Source of the DNA: Lepidodermella squamata
Taxonomy: Eukaryota; Gastrotricha
Direction: 5' to 3'
DNA: 64,000 nt
Assembly (NCBI GenBank): GCA_047495785.1
Contig: JBLDXI010000054.1
Location: 2,852,001-2,916,000 of the forward strand
Made by a program: the position numbers and the translations under genes. The notes below the pieces were generated by a model that saw nothing but the letters and a program-made list of their open reading frames with translations, had not been told where the DNA came from and did no database searches. Shown here piece by piece: positions 10,564-20,512 of this stretch (positions within the stretch are counted from its first letter, which is position 1; the number at the start of each line of letters is the position of its first letter).

Positions 10564-10702
10564 AAGCCCCTTGTGGGGCTCCAGAAAGTGCTACAGCGGA
10601 CCCGTGGGTCCTCAGAGCGGGTAATTGGGGTAGTTTTCAATTAGCAATTTCCGCCTCTCGGTTTGCACCTCACTGAGTACGGAACTGCCACTGCGCAAAG
10701 CT
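10564..10702 (-). ncRNA. U4: U4 snRNA, copy 2
   Basis: Nearly identical to copy 1 over its whole length, on the minus strand. It carries GGACCCACGGGTCC where copy 1 has GGACCTACGGGTCC, a loop difference. It lies 120 bp downstream of its tRNA-Gln. Confidence 0.92.
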
Positions 10703-10822
10703 AAAGATTATCTAACATCGAAGCAGGAGCCGTTCTATGACGAAGGGCAAGACATTAAGTGAAATAATTTGTATATGCTGTGAAAGTAAAGAAATGTCTA
10801 AGAGGAGGCCGAAAAAAAGTGA

Positions 10823-10894
10823 AGGTCCCATCGAGATTTGAACTCGAGTCGCAGGATTCAGAGTCCTGAGTGCTAACCGCTACACCATGGGACC
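10823..10894 (-). tRNA. tRNA-Gln-CTG: tRNA-Gln (CTG), cassette copy 2
   Basis: Identical cloverleaf and anticodon to copy 1, on the minus strand. The upstream flank (TATATGCAACCA, then TTTTTCAAGC) is shared with copies 1 and 4, so the duplicated block extends beyond the tRNA. Confidence 0.95.
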
Positions 10895-11008
10895 GCTTGA
10901 AAAACTTGGTTGCATATACAGTTTTGATATCTCTATAACGCAATTCGTGGAATAATGTCTCGCTCATCAGTTTATTCCCGTCAGATCAAATTGTGACTAG
11001 CATTATTC

Positions 11009-11192
11009 TTATGTGAACAAGATCAGTGGAGTTATTGCTATAAGAGCTTTGTGCCGATTTCTTATCGAATTGTGGAACGCTGGATGTTCAACATCCTTAG
11101 GAATATTGGGGAATTTTAAACGAGCAGGTGAACATCTTGGGGAACGAACCTCTCCTGGAAGTATTTCGCTGATCCGTTTCTCGTTCACTGCG
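11009..11192 (-). pseudogene. 3' fragment of a CAP59/GT69-like glycosyltransferase
   Basis: The minus strand from about 11192 to the TAA at 11009 matches the 3' end of the glycosyltransferase at 18336-19334 at roughly nine bases in ten by eye. The match covers the end of its first exon, the 54-nt intron-like segment and the whole last exon (VEHPAFHNSI). The rest of the gene is absent and a decayed U4 5' region abuts it. It is followed, like its relative, by a tRNA-Gln and U4. It is a truncated duplicate and not expected to be functional. Confidence 0.8.
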
Positions 11193-11265
11193 CCTGCCTC
11201 TGCGGAAAGCTAAGGGTCTACTAATATCGAAGCTGGAGCCGTTCTTTAACGCCTCTAAGAGTGAA
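11193..11265 (-). pseudogene. Decayed U4 promoter and 5' end
   Basis: Read on the plus strand, CACTGCGC...AAAGCTAAGGGTCTACT and TCGAAGCTGGAGCCGTTC match the start of U4 and its upstream spacer in copies 2 and 3, but with a break and substitutions. It is a sixth, broken cassette remnant fused to the glycosyltransferase fragment. Confidence 0.55.
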
Positions 11266-11963
11266 ATTCACTTTGACACGTGCAGCTCTCGTGGAAGCCC
11301 CACATGGACCGCACCCTGAGCCGCACCCTGAGCCGCACCAAAATCTCTCTTGGTACCATCGTTTGGCGCCCTGGGCTCACTTTCTGCTGGCGTCATGCCA
11401 GATACCTCGCTCACATCCGCTCGATGGCGACTTTCGGCTGCGCTGTACAATTTTCGTCCGCTATTAAGCAAAAAGCAACACCTGCGCCGCCTCGTCGTCC
11501 TCAAAAACAATTTCCTGCGTGCTATGCTTAAAGTTCGCCTCGCTGACCGCGTTCGCATCACCGAACTCGAGCGGCGATGTCGCCTGCCCGGCCTTTCCGA
11601 GTTTTTCTCCCTGGTTCTAAGCCGCACGCCTGCCGCCATGTCCTATCTCTCCGATTTCTGTTTCTGTTTACTCTCTGTCTTCACCGCTGTTCTAGCACTT
11701 GCGTTCCCCTTCTCATTCACCTACACCCGATAAAACGTTTAGCTGGTAAAAATTCCATCCTTTTGCCTCCCCACCAGCGTCGAACTGTGTCAGACAATCG
11801 CGCGTGCTCGCGTTGTGCCGGCGCCTTCTTGTTTTTTGTCTGCTTTTGAATTTATTTAATTTGTATGTCAAATGAGGACAGCAAAAAAAGATTTTCGTTA
11901 CGCTCAACGAAAATCTGCAATTCTCTAGTTTGCTCAAATGATGAGCGCAGAGAAATTTTCCCT
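11266..11963. other. GC-richer region with unassigned ORFs and a small hairpin
   Basis: About 11280-11740 is clearly GC-richer than its surroundings and open in more than one frame on both strands (for example 11350-11733 plus, Arg/Leu-rich, 127 codons). A short duplication encodes repeated Pro-His-Pro-Glu units near 11290-11335. No domain was recognised, and multi-frame openness can result from base composition alone. A perfect hairpin with 11-bp arms and a 6-nt loop (AGATTTTCGTT/AACGAAAATCT) lies at 11889-11916, 48 bp past the stop of the neighbouring glycosyltransferase, so it may be part of that 3' region. Confidence 0.35.
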
Positions 11964-12979
11964 TCAACTGAATAAGATTAAGGGCGAGACCATAATTCGC
12001 GCCTTATTGCGCTTTTTGATCGAATAATGGAAGGAAGGATGCTCGACGTCCTGAAAGAAAGCAATCAAATCTTCACTTGTATTTTTATATAAAATTTTAG
12101 CCTCACCTCCCGCATTTCGAAGTCACTGAGCTTCTTTTCAGGCAGATACGCATTATAGTATCCGCCAAAGGTTACATTCATCTTGTAGATCGCAAATCCA
12201 TTGAAAGCTGAATCGACTTCGAAAAACCCACTTGGGCCAATTGAATTCAATGTACCATTAATGTTTCCCATGAATACAGAGTTCATGGGATCGCCATTGC
12301 CCCAATCATTGCTATTCCAGCCGTTGTAACGCAGTGCCCATAAGTCGTAGTAGTACGGCCTGTTGAAACTCACCACGTCCCATTTATCAGAATTTTTCAT
12401 GACAAAATCTAATTTTGTTAGATTGGCACGACTGTGTGCCGTAGTGTCATCCATGTCGATGGTTGCCATGTAATCGAAATCAGCGAAATGGCGATGGACG
12501 AATTGGAGCAATGTATTGCGCCCGATTGCTATGCGCCAACACCGGACCGGAAAGCACTCATGAAGATGGTCGACAATGATCAAGCTAAAACGAGGGGACA
12601 ACCTCTTCTTATGAAGCTTTAACTTGGCGAGAGTGCCATCCTCTGAATCGCTCACGAAAATAACGAAATGACAGTCCGCGAAAGCGCTGCATACTCTTTC
12701 CATTTGCACTATTGTCCTGTCGACATATTTTACAATATTTTTCGCCATGCCGGTAATAACAAGGCGGGGCGAGTTATTCTTCCGGTGACGCATTTCAGAT
12801 AAACCTGATTTGCCTGTTTCCGCCAATAATTCAAGCGAAGCCTGCTCAACCGCCGGCTGCGTTTTGTAGTGACACTGTAACCACGAGAAACAGCGAGTGG
12901 TAGCATTCAATATGTATTTTGATCCCGCTATAAGGAGGAACAATTTAACGATATAAACGAGAAGCGAATTTGAGCGCAT
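11964..12979 (-). CDS. CAP59/GT69-like glycosyltransferase (type Y, copy 1)
   Basis: Two exons, 12107-12979 and 11964-12050, encode 319 aa. The N-terminus (LLVYIVKLFLLIAGSKYIL) is a single signal-anchor, as in type II Golgi enzymes. The catalytic region has VITGMAKNI near the start, SDSEDGTLAKL, GRNTLLQFVHRHF, a DxD-like IDMDDTT and WALRYNGWNSNDWGN. This order (start strand, SD..GT, RN.LL, DxD, YDLWALR) resembles fungal CAP59-type mannosyltransferases and, more weakly, Anp1/GT62 enzymes. I infer a metal-dependent GT-A transferase in the secretory pathway; donor and acceptor are unknown. It is very similar to the gene at 20513. The conserved final exon begins DVEHPSFHYSI. Confidence 0.7.
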
Positions 12980-13238
12980 GACGTTTTTGTATTTGGTTCA
13001 TAGGTATTCAGTTTGGTCATAACAGTGTTTCAGGGAGGCTTGGTTAAAATGAAATAAACACTTTGATATTCAGATACTAACCGTTATAAGGTGCAGCACG
13101 ATTGCGATGCGATTGTATTTAGTAGCTAACGACATTCTTAACATCTCGCGCAGCGAAGAGAAATGCTTATTTTCAGACGTTGCGAAATTGTTAGCAACAT
13201 GCTATTCCAATGGATTGTCGCAGATTATTTGTTATTCA

Positions 13239-13378
13239 AAAGCCCCTTGTGGGGCTCCAGAAAGTGCTACAGCGGACCCGTGGGTCCTCAGAGCGGGTAA
13301 TTGGGGTAGTTTTCAATTAGCAATTTCCGCCTCTCGGTTTGCACCTCACTGAGTACGGAACTGCCACTGCGCAAAGCT
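13239..13378 (-). ncRNA. U4: U4 snRNA, copy 3
   Basis: Full-length match to the other U4 copies, on the minus strand, 120 bp downstream of tRNA copy 3. It has the same Sm-like ACTTTCTGG and terminal stem-loop. Confidence 0.92.
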
Positions 13379-13497
13379 AAAGATCAACTAATATTTATGC
13401 TGAAGCCGTTCTATTCTGAAGGGCAAGACACCAAGTGAAATAATTTGTATATGCGGCGAAGTAACAAAAAATGTCTAAAAAGAGGCTGAAAAAATTA

Positions 13498-13569
13498 AGG
13501 TCCCATCGAGATTTGAACTCGAGTCGCAGGATTCAGAGTCCTGAGTGCTAACCGCTACACCATGGGACC
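13498..13569 (-). tRNA. tRNA-Gln-CTG: tRNA-Gln (CTG), cassette copy 3
   Basis: Same 72-nt tRNA as the other copies, on the minus strand. Unlike copies 1, 2, 4 and 5, the sequence immediately upstream of the tRNA does not match, so this copy has a different duplication border. Confidence 0.95.
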
Positions 13570-15124
13570 AGATATGGATTGCAATTCGTTGGGCTTATCT
13601 GTATTGAATCTGATTATCAACCGACAAAACGTTCACGATCGGCTATTAATACGTAATATTAAATGCCCTTTAGTTATCGGAATATTTTACACCTCATATT
13701 TGATGTGGTTGAATTTGAGACGTTAGCTGATTGCTTTCCGATTAGACTTAATGGATATACTAGGGGTATTATTTTACAGAACAGATTGCGACATTTTGAT
13801 ATTAAATAAGTGTTACCTTTCCTAGCATGAGTAAAATTTCCAGCAAAGGAACGTCCATAAATTTAGTTCAACATTGTGTTCAAGGTAAAAAGCGCAAAAC
13901 GGATGTTTTTAGCGCATATACCCCTAGGCCAAATATATGTTAGGGCTATATGTAATTATATGTTTACATAATTTTACATAATGGACAGTTGATTTTCACA
14001 TATTGGACAGTTGATTTTTTAAGGAGGAGCACATATTGGACAGTTGTCTATTGTTCAGACCCATGAAACTCAAGAAACCCAAGAAACCCGTGGAAACCAA
14101 AATAGCTTTATTATTCAAAGTCAATTGAGCCCTTCACAAAGTTGTCGCAGCCCGAAAACCGAGCAGCATTCAGTCCAAATTTTGACAAATCGAGCAGCAA
14201 TCGGCCCCAATGTCGTGAATATCAAACAGCATTCAGCCCCAATTTCAACAAAATCGAGCAGCATTCCGTCCAATTTTCGACAAAATCGAGCAGCATTCCG
14301 TCCAATTTTCGACAAAATCGAGCAGCATTCCGTCCAATTTTCGACAAAATCGAGCAGCATTCCGTCCAATTTTCGACAAAATCGAGCAGCAATCGCCAAC
14401 ATTTCGTGAGATTGAGCAGCACTCAGCGGCAATCTTCCAGCACCCAGAACTCCACCGGGACAATCGAGGCATCCAAGCAGCAGTCGTCATCAATGTTGAG
14501 AAAATCGCGCAGCATTCCCCCTCGAAATTGCCAAAACAGCGCCGTATTCGTCTTGTTTTCCGTGCCATTCCATCAGCCTTTGTTCCTGGCTCCAACTGGT
14601 TCAACGGCACTCTTCCTCGAACGGGATCGATACCATGATTGAGCTTGAGATCGACAATGACCAGATCGGCGACTAGTTGCCATGAGTCGAATTCACTCGC
14701 CAGGTTGATTTGATGAGCCGACAGTTCAAATAGCTCGAGCCATTGTGCGATTCTTCATCGTAGCAGCGTGCCAGTTTGACGCGAAGATCCGGCGGCAAAA
14801 AAGCGAGTGAAAATCAAAACGAAAATCGACCGAATGAGCGTTTGATTTAAAAATGGCGAAAAGCTCAGTTTTTGATGAAAAATTAAGTTGGATGTTTTAT
14901 TTTCCCATTTTCCATGATAACCTCACAAATAATGTCCTCGCCTGCGGCTCGGCCATTATATGTTCGGTTTTTCAACATATTTCCTCCTCTATGTCCAATA
15001 TATACACATAAATACCACTGATAAGATCAGCCTGCTATCATTTCAAGATTTAAGGGGCTTCGTCGCTAAAAAATTATTTTGAAGTACAATTCCATGTTAT
15101 TCAATTGTCTTCACTTGCTAATCT
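13570..15124. other. Gene-poor repetitive interval
   Basis: No intact gene was found. ATTGGACAGTTG recurs at about 13981-14045, with an inverted relative (TGTCCAATATA) near 14988. The minisatellite at 14155-14400 lies inside. On the minus strand, 14560-14860 has gene-like stretches (LPPDLRVKLARCYDEE, then in another frame LASEFDSWQLVADLVIVDLK) that join only through a frameshift. It could be a decayed mobile-element or host ORF; I could not identify it. Confidence 0.4.
14155..14400. repeat. 32-bp minisatellite, open in all six frames
   Basis: From about 14250 to 14377 there are four essentially perfect copies of a 32-bp unit that includes ATCGAGCAGCATTCCGTCC. Diverged copies extend back to about 14155 and a partial copy lies at the right end. 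The unit is not a multiple of three and has no stop codon in any of the six frames, so overlapping ORFs run through it on both strands. They encode the same peptide words (EQHSVQF, SSIPSNF, RAAFRPI) in rotation. Confidence 0.9.
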
Positions 15125-15332
15125 TAAAGTATGCGTAATATTTTTTTTGCATCGCCTTTTTTCAATAACTTTTCAACCATGAGGAATGTTTTAAAGTGGT
15201 TTTCACCAGTCGATAGATCTAGTCTGCGGTAAACTTTCCTCAAATTTTCATTTGAATTGGGTGCGAGAGAAAAAATTGGTGACGAAAATTCTGTCCGCGA
15301 TTTTTATTGAAAATTCTCATTTTTGAAAAATG
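15125..15332. repeat. Left arm of 208-bp perfect inverted repeat
   Basis: Base-by-base comparison shows the reverse complement of this arm is identical to 15671-15878. The arms are separated by 338 bp of non-repeated, non-coding DNA. No target-site duplication or transposase was seen. Confidence 0.93.
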
Positions 15333-15670
15333 GCATTTCACAGGATTTGAGGTTGGAAGACATCCTCCTGTTGAAAGGCTTTATCGGAATTTTTTTTAGC
15401 AGGAAATTAGGTCAATAACGCACCGTCAACAAGGAAATTCGACTTAGCGACCACAAAGAAGGTCTTATCCACCAAACGCGATCCGAAATGAATTTTCGGA
15501 ATTTTTTGAGTGATTTGTGTCAATTTTATGAAGCCTTCAGTTTTGGATAGTTGTACAATGTTCTTTCAGGAATCAGTGACGTAGATCCATTACGGACCAT
15601 CCTCTCAAAAAAACTCGAAGCCTCTGGCAAGAGAGACAATCAATTCAGACCAAATAAGATGCAAAAATAG

Positions 15671-15878
15671 CATTTTTCAAAAATGAGAATTTTCAATAAA
15701 AATCGCGGACAGAATTTTCGTCACCAATTTTTTCTCTCGCACCCAATTCAAATGAAAATTTGAGGAAAGTTTACCGCAGACTAGATCTATCGACTGGTGA
15801 AAACCACTTTAAAACATTCCTCATGGTTGAAAAGTTATTGAAAAAAGGCGATGCAAAAAAAATATTACGCATACTTTA
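15671..15878. repeat. Right arm of 208-bp perfect inverted repeat
   Basis: Partner of 15125-15332. It ends only 48 bp before the first ATG of the GABA-B-like receptor ORF, so it lies in that gene's promoter or 5' UTR, or has replaced its 5' exon. Confidence 0.93.
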
Positions 15879-15926
15879 CTTCTTCGCGTTTGTATTGCAA
15901 CAAGCGTGAAAGAGAAAGTTTTACAA

Positions 15927-18077
15927 ATGATTGCACTGGTACCAATGACTGGCTACCAGCCGCGTGATGGAAAAATGTGTATGACGGCGATGCAGGTGGC
16001 TGTCAACGAGGCAAACGCAAAATCCGATTTTCTGCCCGAATACCGCGTAGAAATTGCATTCAGAGATGAAGGCCCTGGAGGAGCCTTTAGCCCACGGCAT
16101 CTTATCAACTTCCTTAATACTCCTAGAAACATAACTACTGCTATGTCTCCTATAATTTTGGGCAGTTTCTTTCAGTGCCAAACTGCACACGATATTGCTC
16201 GTGAAAACTACATGGCCATGATAAGTCCCGGCTGTTCAGGCTATCTTCTACTCGATCGCAGCAGGTATCAGAACCTTTACCGAACAATGGTCCCTAGCGA
16301 CTTAACCAACGAAGTCCTGATTCAAATAATTAAAAAAGTTGGGAAGTGGCGTCAAATCGGCCTCGTTCTTAATGCTGTGAACCTCAACATTTTCGCCCTT
16401 GGCAAATCTTTTTATGACAGAGCTGTTAGCAAGGGTATCGAAATTGTCCAATTTACAATTGTAACCGATATAACAGATGAGACTATCGATTCGATTATTC
16501 AAAGCAAAGCTCGAATTATCAAACTGCTGATTGTTGAAATTCCTCTGGTCGTCAAATTTATCTGCCTAGCCTATGCGAGAGGACTTCGAGCACCAAAGTA
16601 TGTCATCATGACCCCGTATACAAACTACGTTGATCCGCTAGCTGCTAGCCTGCAACTTCCTGCTGGATGCAATCGGAGAATGATTGCAGACCAAATCAGG
16701 ATCACGCTGTATCATGGCGCTGCTACAATGCCTATTCGTAATTTTGGTCAAACAGATCTGGGCTACGACCTCAGCGGCTATACGACACGTTTTGATTCGC
16801 TGACGAGCGGATCTCGCCTCCCCGACTATGAGATCAGTCCTTACTGCCACGACTCAGCGGTACAAGCTCTTGTAGCCCTTCACAACGCTGAAATGAGACT
16901 CAGTGCGAGAAATTTGACGCTAATGCATTTTCGCGATAACCCGGCAGAAGTCTTTCGGGTAGTCAACCAAACAATAGCCGAGTCGGATTTCATTGGCATC
17001 CGGGCAGGTCGTCTGAAGTACTCGTCTCGCCTCGAGTTCGAATACGAAGAAATGTATTTAATACAACGCACGGCAGGTGACAACCCAAGAATAGTTGGGA
17101 CAATCGTTAAGAATGAATCGTCCACCGATTTTTCATTCGTCAAAAATTCAAAAGCTGTTTGGGTAACTGCAACTGGTAAATCGCCAAAAGATCTCTCGCA
17201 GGTGCTTCAAATAGAAGTCCGTATAAATCCAAGTATACCTCCTGCAATCCTAAGCTCAAGTTTGCTGGTAATAATCACTCAGTTATTCATAACCGTGTGG
17301 AAAATCCGTGAAAGGCCGACTGTGGTAAAATATTTGGATGTAAGCTTTTCTTGTGGCTGTTCCATGCTGAACGTTGCTGCTGTACTTCAGACATTAGAGT
17401 TGACCTCCAATGTGATTTGCGTAGCTCGGGAATCTCTCCTGCTGTTGGGGTTATCATTACTCGTATCAGTAATGCTAGTTCAAGTTTTGCAGCTGAAGAT
17501 TGCACAGCGTGAACGGTCGGCTTCAAGCACACTAAGCCGCTACAATTCGATTGGTCGGAAAGCAAAAAATCGCTGCTACATTGAGGTTAGGCCACAAACA
17601 GTACCTAAAGGAGTCGTCACTTCTTCCGTTTGCTTTATCTTTTTCAACATTGCAATGTATGCAGTTCGGTCCTTTTCGGATCCAATCGCAGTTATGATGG
17701 ACCAAAGTGCAATCGAGTTTAACCAGGAAGTGGATAACTACATCCAGCTTAACGTCAAAACATGTTCTTCTGAGCATCTTAGCCTTTGGTTGGCCACATT
17801 TGCCTGTCTACATGTTTTGTTGCTAATTACAATAAGCTCGCTTCATTTTCAGATGTCTCAGCTGAAATTTATCACAGAAAATGGAGCGATATACAGTGAA
17901 GCTAGATGCCATCGCTTAGCCTCTTGGAATTTGACTATTCTTCTTACCTTCGGTGCGTTTCTAGCGGTAGTCGTGCCTAGTGACGCGTCATTTCAAGCCG
18001 CGCTATTTAGCTCTGTGCTACTGGTTGTATCTGCATCTTCGAGTTCCATATATTTTAGTTGGAAATTGACGAGCTAA
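15927..18077 (+). CDS. GABA-B-like class C GPCR, intronless, possibly 5' truncated
   Basis: A single open frame of 716 codons from ATG 15927. The N-terminal half is a venus-flytrap ligand-binding domain of the periplasmic-binding/ANF-receptor type (MIALVPMTGY, DEGPGGAFS, QNLYRTMVPSDL, a strand around WRQIGLVLNAV). After residue 430 there are about seven hydrophobic segments: LSSSLLVIITQLFITVW, LLLLGLSLLVSVML, VVTSSVCFIFFNIAMYAV and a last pair near the end. No cysteine-rich linker separates the two parts, as in GABA-B and unlike metabotropic glutamate receptors. The frame is open back to 15831 without an ATG, and the chosen start gives no signal peptide, so a 5' exon may be lost or upstream. 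A predicted G-protein-coupled receptor; ligand unknown. The lack of introns is unusual for this window. Confidence 0.75.
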   Translation: MIALVPMTGYQPRDGKMCMTAMQVAVNEANAKSDFLPEYRVEIAFRDEGPGGAFSPRHLINFLNTPRNITTAMSPIILGSFFQCQTAHDIARENYMAMISPGCSGYLLLDRSRYQNLYRTMVPSDLTNEVLIQIIKKVGKWRQIGLVLNAVNLNIFALGKSFYDRAVSKGIEIVQFTIVTDITDETIDSIIQSKARIIKLLIVEIPLVVKFICLAYARGLRAPKYVIMTPYTNYVDPLAASLQLPAGCNRRMIADQIRITLYHGAATMPIRNFGQTDLGYDLSGYTTRFDSLTSGSRLPDYEISPYCHDSAVQALVALHNAEMRLSARNLTLMHFRDNPAEVFRVVNQTIAESDFIGIRAGRLKYSSRLEFEYEEMYLIQRTAGDNPRIVGTIVKNESSTDFSFVKNSKAVWVTATGKSPKDLSQVLQIEVRINPSIPPAILSSSLLVIITQLFITVWKIRERPTVVKYLDVSFSCGCSMLNVAAVLQTLELTSNVICVARESLLLLGLSLLVSVMLVQVLQLKIAQRERSASSTLSRYNSIGRKAKNRCYIEVRPQTVPKGVVTSSVCFIFFNIAMYAVRSFSDPIAVMMDQSAIEFNQEVDNYIQLNVKTCSSEHLSLWLATFACLHVLLLITISSLHFQMSQLKFITENGAIYSEARCHRLASWNLTILLTFGAFLAVVVPSDASFQAALFSSVLLVVSASSSSIYFSWKLTS

Positions 18078-18335
18078 AACCATTTTTAGGTGGAATGAAG
18101 ACAAATATCGGAAATTGCCCGAATAATCTAGTGAAGTAAACTTGAGATTTAATATGGGAATATGTGAAAGATAAGCACCTTTCTCGCGGATTAGGTAACG
18201 CAGGTAAAGCCACGTGACAATAAAGGCTCACTTTTCAGTTGCGCAACATGCTTAACAACCAAGCCTTGGTGTAACAGCGCGTGAGAGCGCCATCTATGGA
18301 ACATTGAACTGTTACAGTTAAAAGAGACTGAGCAG

Positions 18336-19334
18336 ATGTACATTATCGGCTGTTTTGCATTTTTCAAATTTCTGCCCTTCATCGCAGCCTCTGTGCCCCT
18401 TTTTAATTTGATACGCTGGGTATTACTTCTGAAATGCCACTATGAATCGCAGGTGGCCTTGGAGATGGCATCGTTTGAACTTCTTTCTAATCGTAATGAT
18501 TATAAAGAGGCTAAAGCCGTCGAGAACGCACCTCGTATAGTAATTACTGGCATGGCCAGAAACATTGCTAAGCACGTGGACGGCACATTCGCTCAAATCG
18601 AAAAAATATGCAGCGTATTCCGAGATTGTCACATCGTCATTTTCGAGAGCGACTCAAAAGATGGCACCCTCGAAAAATTGAGACAGCAACAGGCGAAGTT
18701 TGCTAATCGGGTGAATGTAATCTCAGTCAGTGGACTCGACTATTGCCTATGGGCCCGAACGTTTCGTTTAGCTAAAGGTCGAAATACGCTTCTTCAATTT
18801 GTGCATCGCCATTTCACAGATTTTGATTACATGGCTATGATCGACATGGATGAAACGACAGCGGCTAGAGATGTGAATATTACTGTTTTAAATTTCACCC
18901 TCAACAATTCTGATCGGTGGGACGTTATAACCTTTAACAGAGCTTCTTACTACGACATCTGGGCGTTGCGTTATCGCGGTTGGGATAGCAACGATTGGGG
19001 CAACAGCGATCCTCGAAATTCTGAACTTCAGGCCAATATATCCCATACGTTGGAATCGATAGGACCGCATGAATTTCTATACGTCGATTCGGCATTTAAT
19101 GGGTTTGCGATCTACAAGATGAATTTCACATTTGGAGGGCATTATGCTGGCTATTTGAACGAGAAACAGATTAGTGAAATACTTCCAGGAGAGGTTCGTT
19201 TCCCAAAATGTTCACCTGCTCGTTTAAAATTTTCCAATATTTCGAAGGATGTCGAACATCCAGCGTTCCACAATTCGATAAGAAATCGGCACAAAGCTCG
19301 AATAGCAATAACTCCACTGATCCTGTTCACATAA
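18336..19334 (+). CDS. CAP59/GT69-like glycosyltransferase (type X)
   Basis: ATG 18336 begins a signal-anchor (IIGCFAFFKFLPFIAASV). Motifs match the type Y copies: VITGMARNI, SDSKDGTLEKL, GRNTLLQFVHRHF, IDMDETT, YYDIWALR and VDSAFNGFAIYKM. By comparison with 20513-21537, exons are 18336-19193 and 19248-19334 (314 aa). The 54-nt segment 19194-19247 begins GT and ends AG and is absent from the protein of the relatives, but it is in frame without a stop, so an unspliced 332-aa product is also possible. The enzyme should sit in the Golgi membrane with a lumenal catalytic domain. It is followed at once by tRNA-Gln and U4 copies in the same orientation. Substrates unknown. Confidence 0.72.
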   Translation: MYIIGCFAFFKFLPFIAASVPLFNLIRWVLLLKCHYESQVALEMASFELLSNRNDYKEAKAVENAPRIVITGMARNIAKHVDGTFAQIEKICSVFRDCHIVIFESDSKDGTLEKLRQQQAKFANRVNVISVSGLDYCLWARTFRLAKGRNTLLQFVHRHFTDFDYMAMIDMDETTAARDVNITVLNFTLNNSDRWDVITFNRASYYDIWALRYRGWDSNDWGNSDPRNSELQANISHTLESIGPHEFLYVDSAFNGFAIYKMNFTFGGHYAGYLNEKQISEILPGEVRFPKCSPARLKFSNISKDVEHPAFHNSIRNRHKARIAITPLILFT

Positions 19335-19439
19335 GAATAATGCTAGTCACAATTTGATCTGACGGGAATAAACTGACATTATTCCACGAATCGCGTTATA
19401 GAGATATCAAAACTGTATATGCAACCATGTTTTTCAAGC

Positions 19440-19511
19440 GGTCCCATGGTGTAGCGGTTAGCACTCAGGACTCTGAATCCTGCGACTCGAGTTCAAATCT
19501 CGATGGGACCT
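19440..19511 (+). tRNA. tRNA-Gln-CTG: tRNA-Gln (CTG), cassette copy 4
   Basis: Identical tRNA to the other copies. Its upstream flank back through the glycosyltransferase stop codon matches copy 2 (minus strand), so the two are products of one segmental duplication. Confidence 0.95.
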
Positions 19512-19627
19512 TCATTTTTTCGGCCTCATTTTAGAGATTTTTTACCTCGCCGCATATACAAATGATTTCATTGGCGGTGGGTCCCATCATTACAGAACGG
19601 CTCCTGCTTCGACTTTTGTTGATCTTT

Positions 19628-19766
19628 AGCTTTGCGCAGTGGCAGTTCCGTACTCAGTGAGGTGCAAACCGAGAGGCGGAAATTGCTAATTGAAAACTAC
19701 CCCAATTACCCGCTCTGAGGACCTACGGGTCCGCTGTAGCACTTTCTGGAGCCCCACAAGGGGCTT
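19628..19766 (+). ncRNA. U4: U4 snRNA, copy 4
   Basis: Full-length U4 match, 116 bp after tRNA copy 4. It shares the CCTACGGG variant with copy 1. Its upstream spacer is the most diverged of the five in the CTTGATG region. Confidence 0.92.
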
Positions 19767-20512
19767 GTGAATCCGATACAAATTTTCAAGACATTGGGAA
19801 TCTTCAAATTCATTTGCGGTCATTTGCTGTGATAAGACAACGCGGCTCTAAAACTCCAAATGATTTTTATTTTCAATTTGTACTTAAATTTGTTGGAACA
19901 GAATTAAAAGAAAAGATTTAGTCTTAATATCGGGGAAGTGAGGCGCTTACTTAGTTTGGCATTAGGAACCAGACTGCTAAGGCAAAATAACAAAACAAAT
20001 CATCCTATATAAAAATCACTGTGAGAGCGCCCTGCTCTATTTTGCAGGAAAATTCCCACAAAAAAATTATCAATAAAAACAATGAACTTTCGCTATCACG
20101 CGTTTCTTTCGCCATAACGCTGTGCAACCAGCTACATATTCCATTATCCGTCATAAGATTGCAAGAAAAATCAAAATCTTGCTAATCACGTGATTGCACA
20201 GGAAACAAGATTTTCCCCCAAAAATCATCCAAGCCACAGCAGACGACAATCAGTCAATAATGAGGCATATACCCCATAACGCTATTGGCCTTCAAGGTGC
20301 CCTTGCCATTGCAAAATAAGATAGCAAACCGTTGGAATAATATTTGGCAAATTCGACTTACTAAGCGGCATTAATAGAGGTTTCAGCTTCCAAATAATCT
20401 GTCTGTGTCGCAGACAACTGCACCCTAACGATTGTCTGACGATCGTCTCATTTTAACCAAGCCTTCCCACAGCACGTTTACTAGTCCTTTGACCAAACAT
20501 TGCAAAAACATA
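19767..20512. other. Intergenic, nothing recognised
   Basis: AT-rich spacer between U4 copy 4 and the next glycosyltransferase. No open frame with family features, RNA gene or repeat was found. It presumably contains the promoter of the gene at 20513. Confidence 0.5.

Noticed and set aside
11268-11639. 123-codon Arg-rich minus-strand ORF as a gene
   Set aside because: Composition-driven frame in a GC-rich block, overlapped by frames on the other strand; no domain, splice or start support.
13107-13352. 81-codon plus-strand ORF
   Set aside because: It overlaps U4 copy 3 in antisense and has no protein features.
14250-14377. CRISPR-like direct repeats
   Set aside because: The 32-bp units abut with no spacers and lie in an animal genome; this is a minisatellite.
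14044-14642. Protein genes in the overlapping ORFs of the minisatellite
   Set aside because: Openness in all frames is a property of the repeat unit; no start context, splice sites or domain supports one frame.
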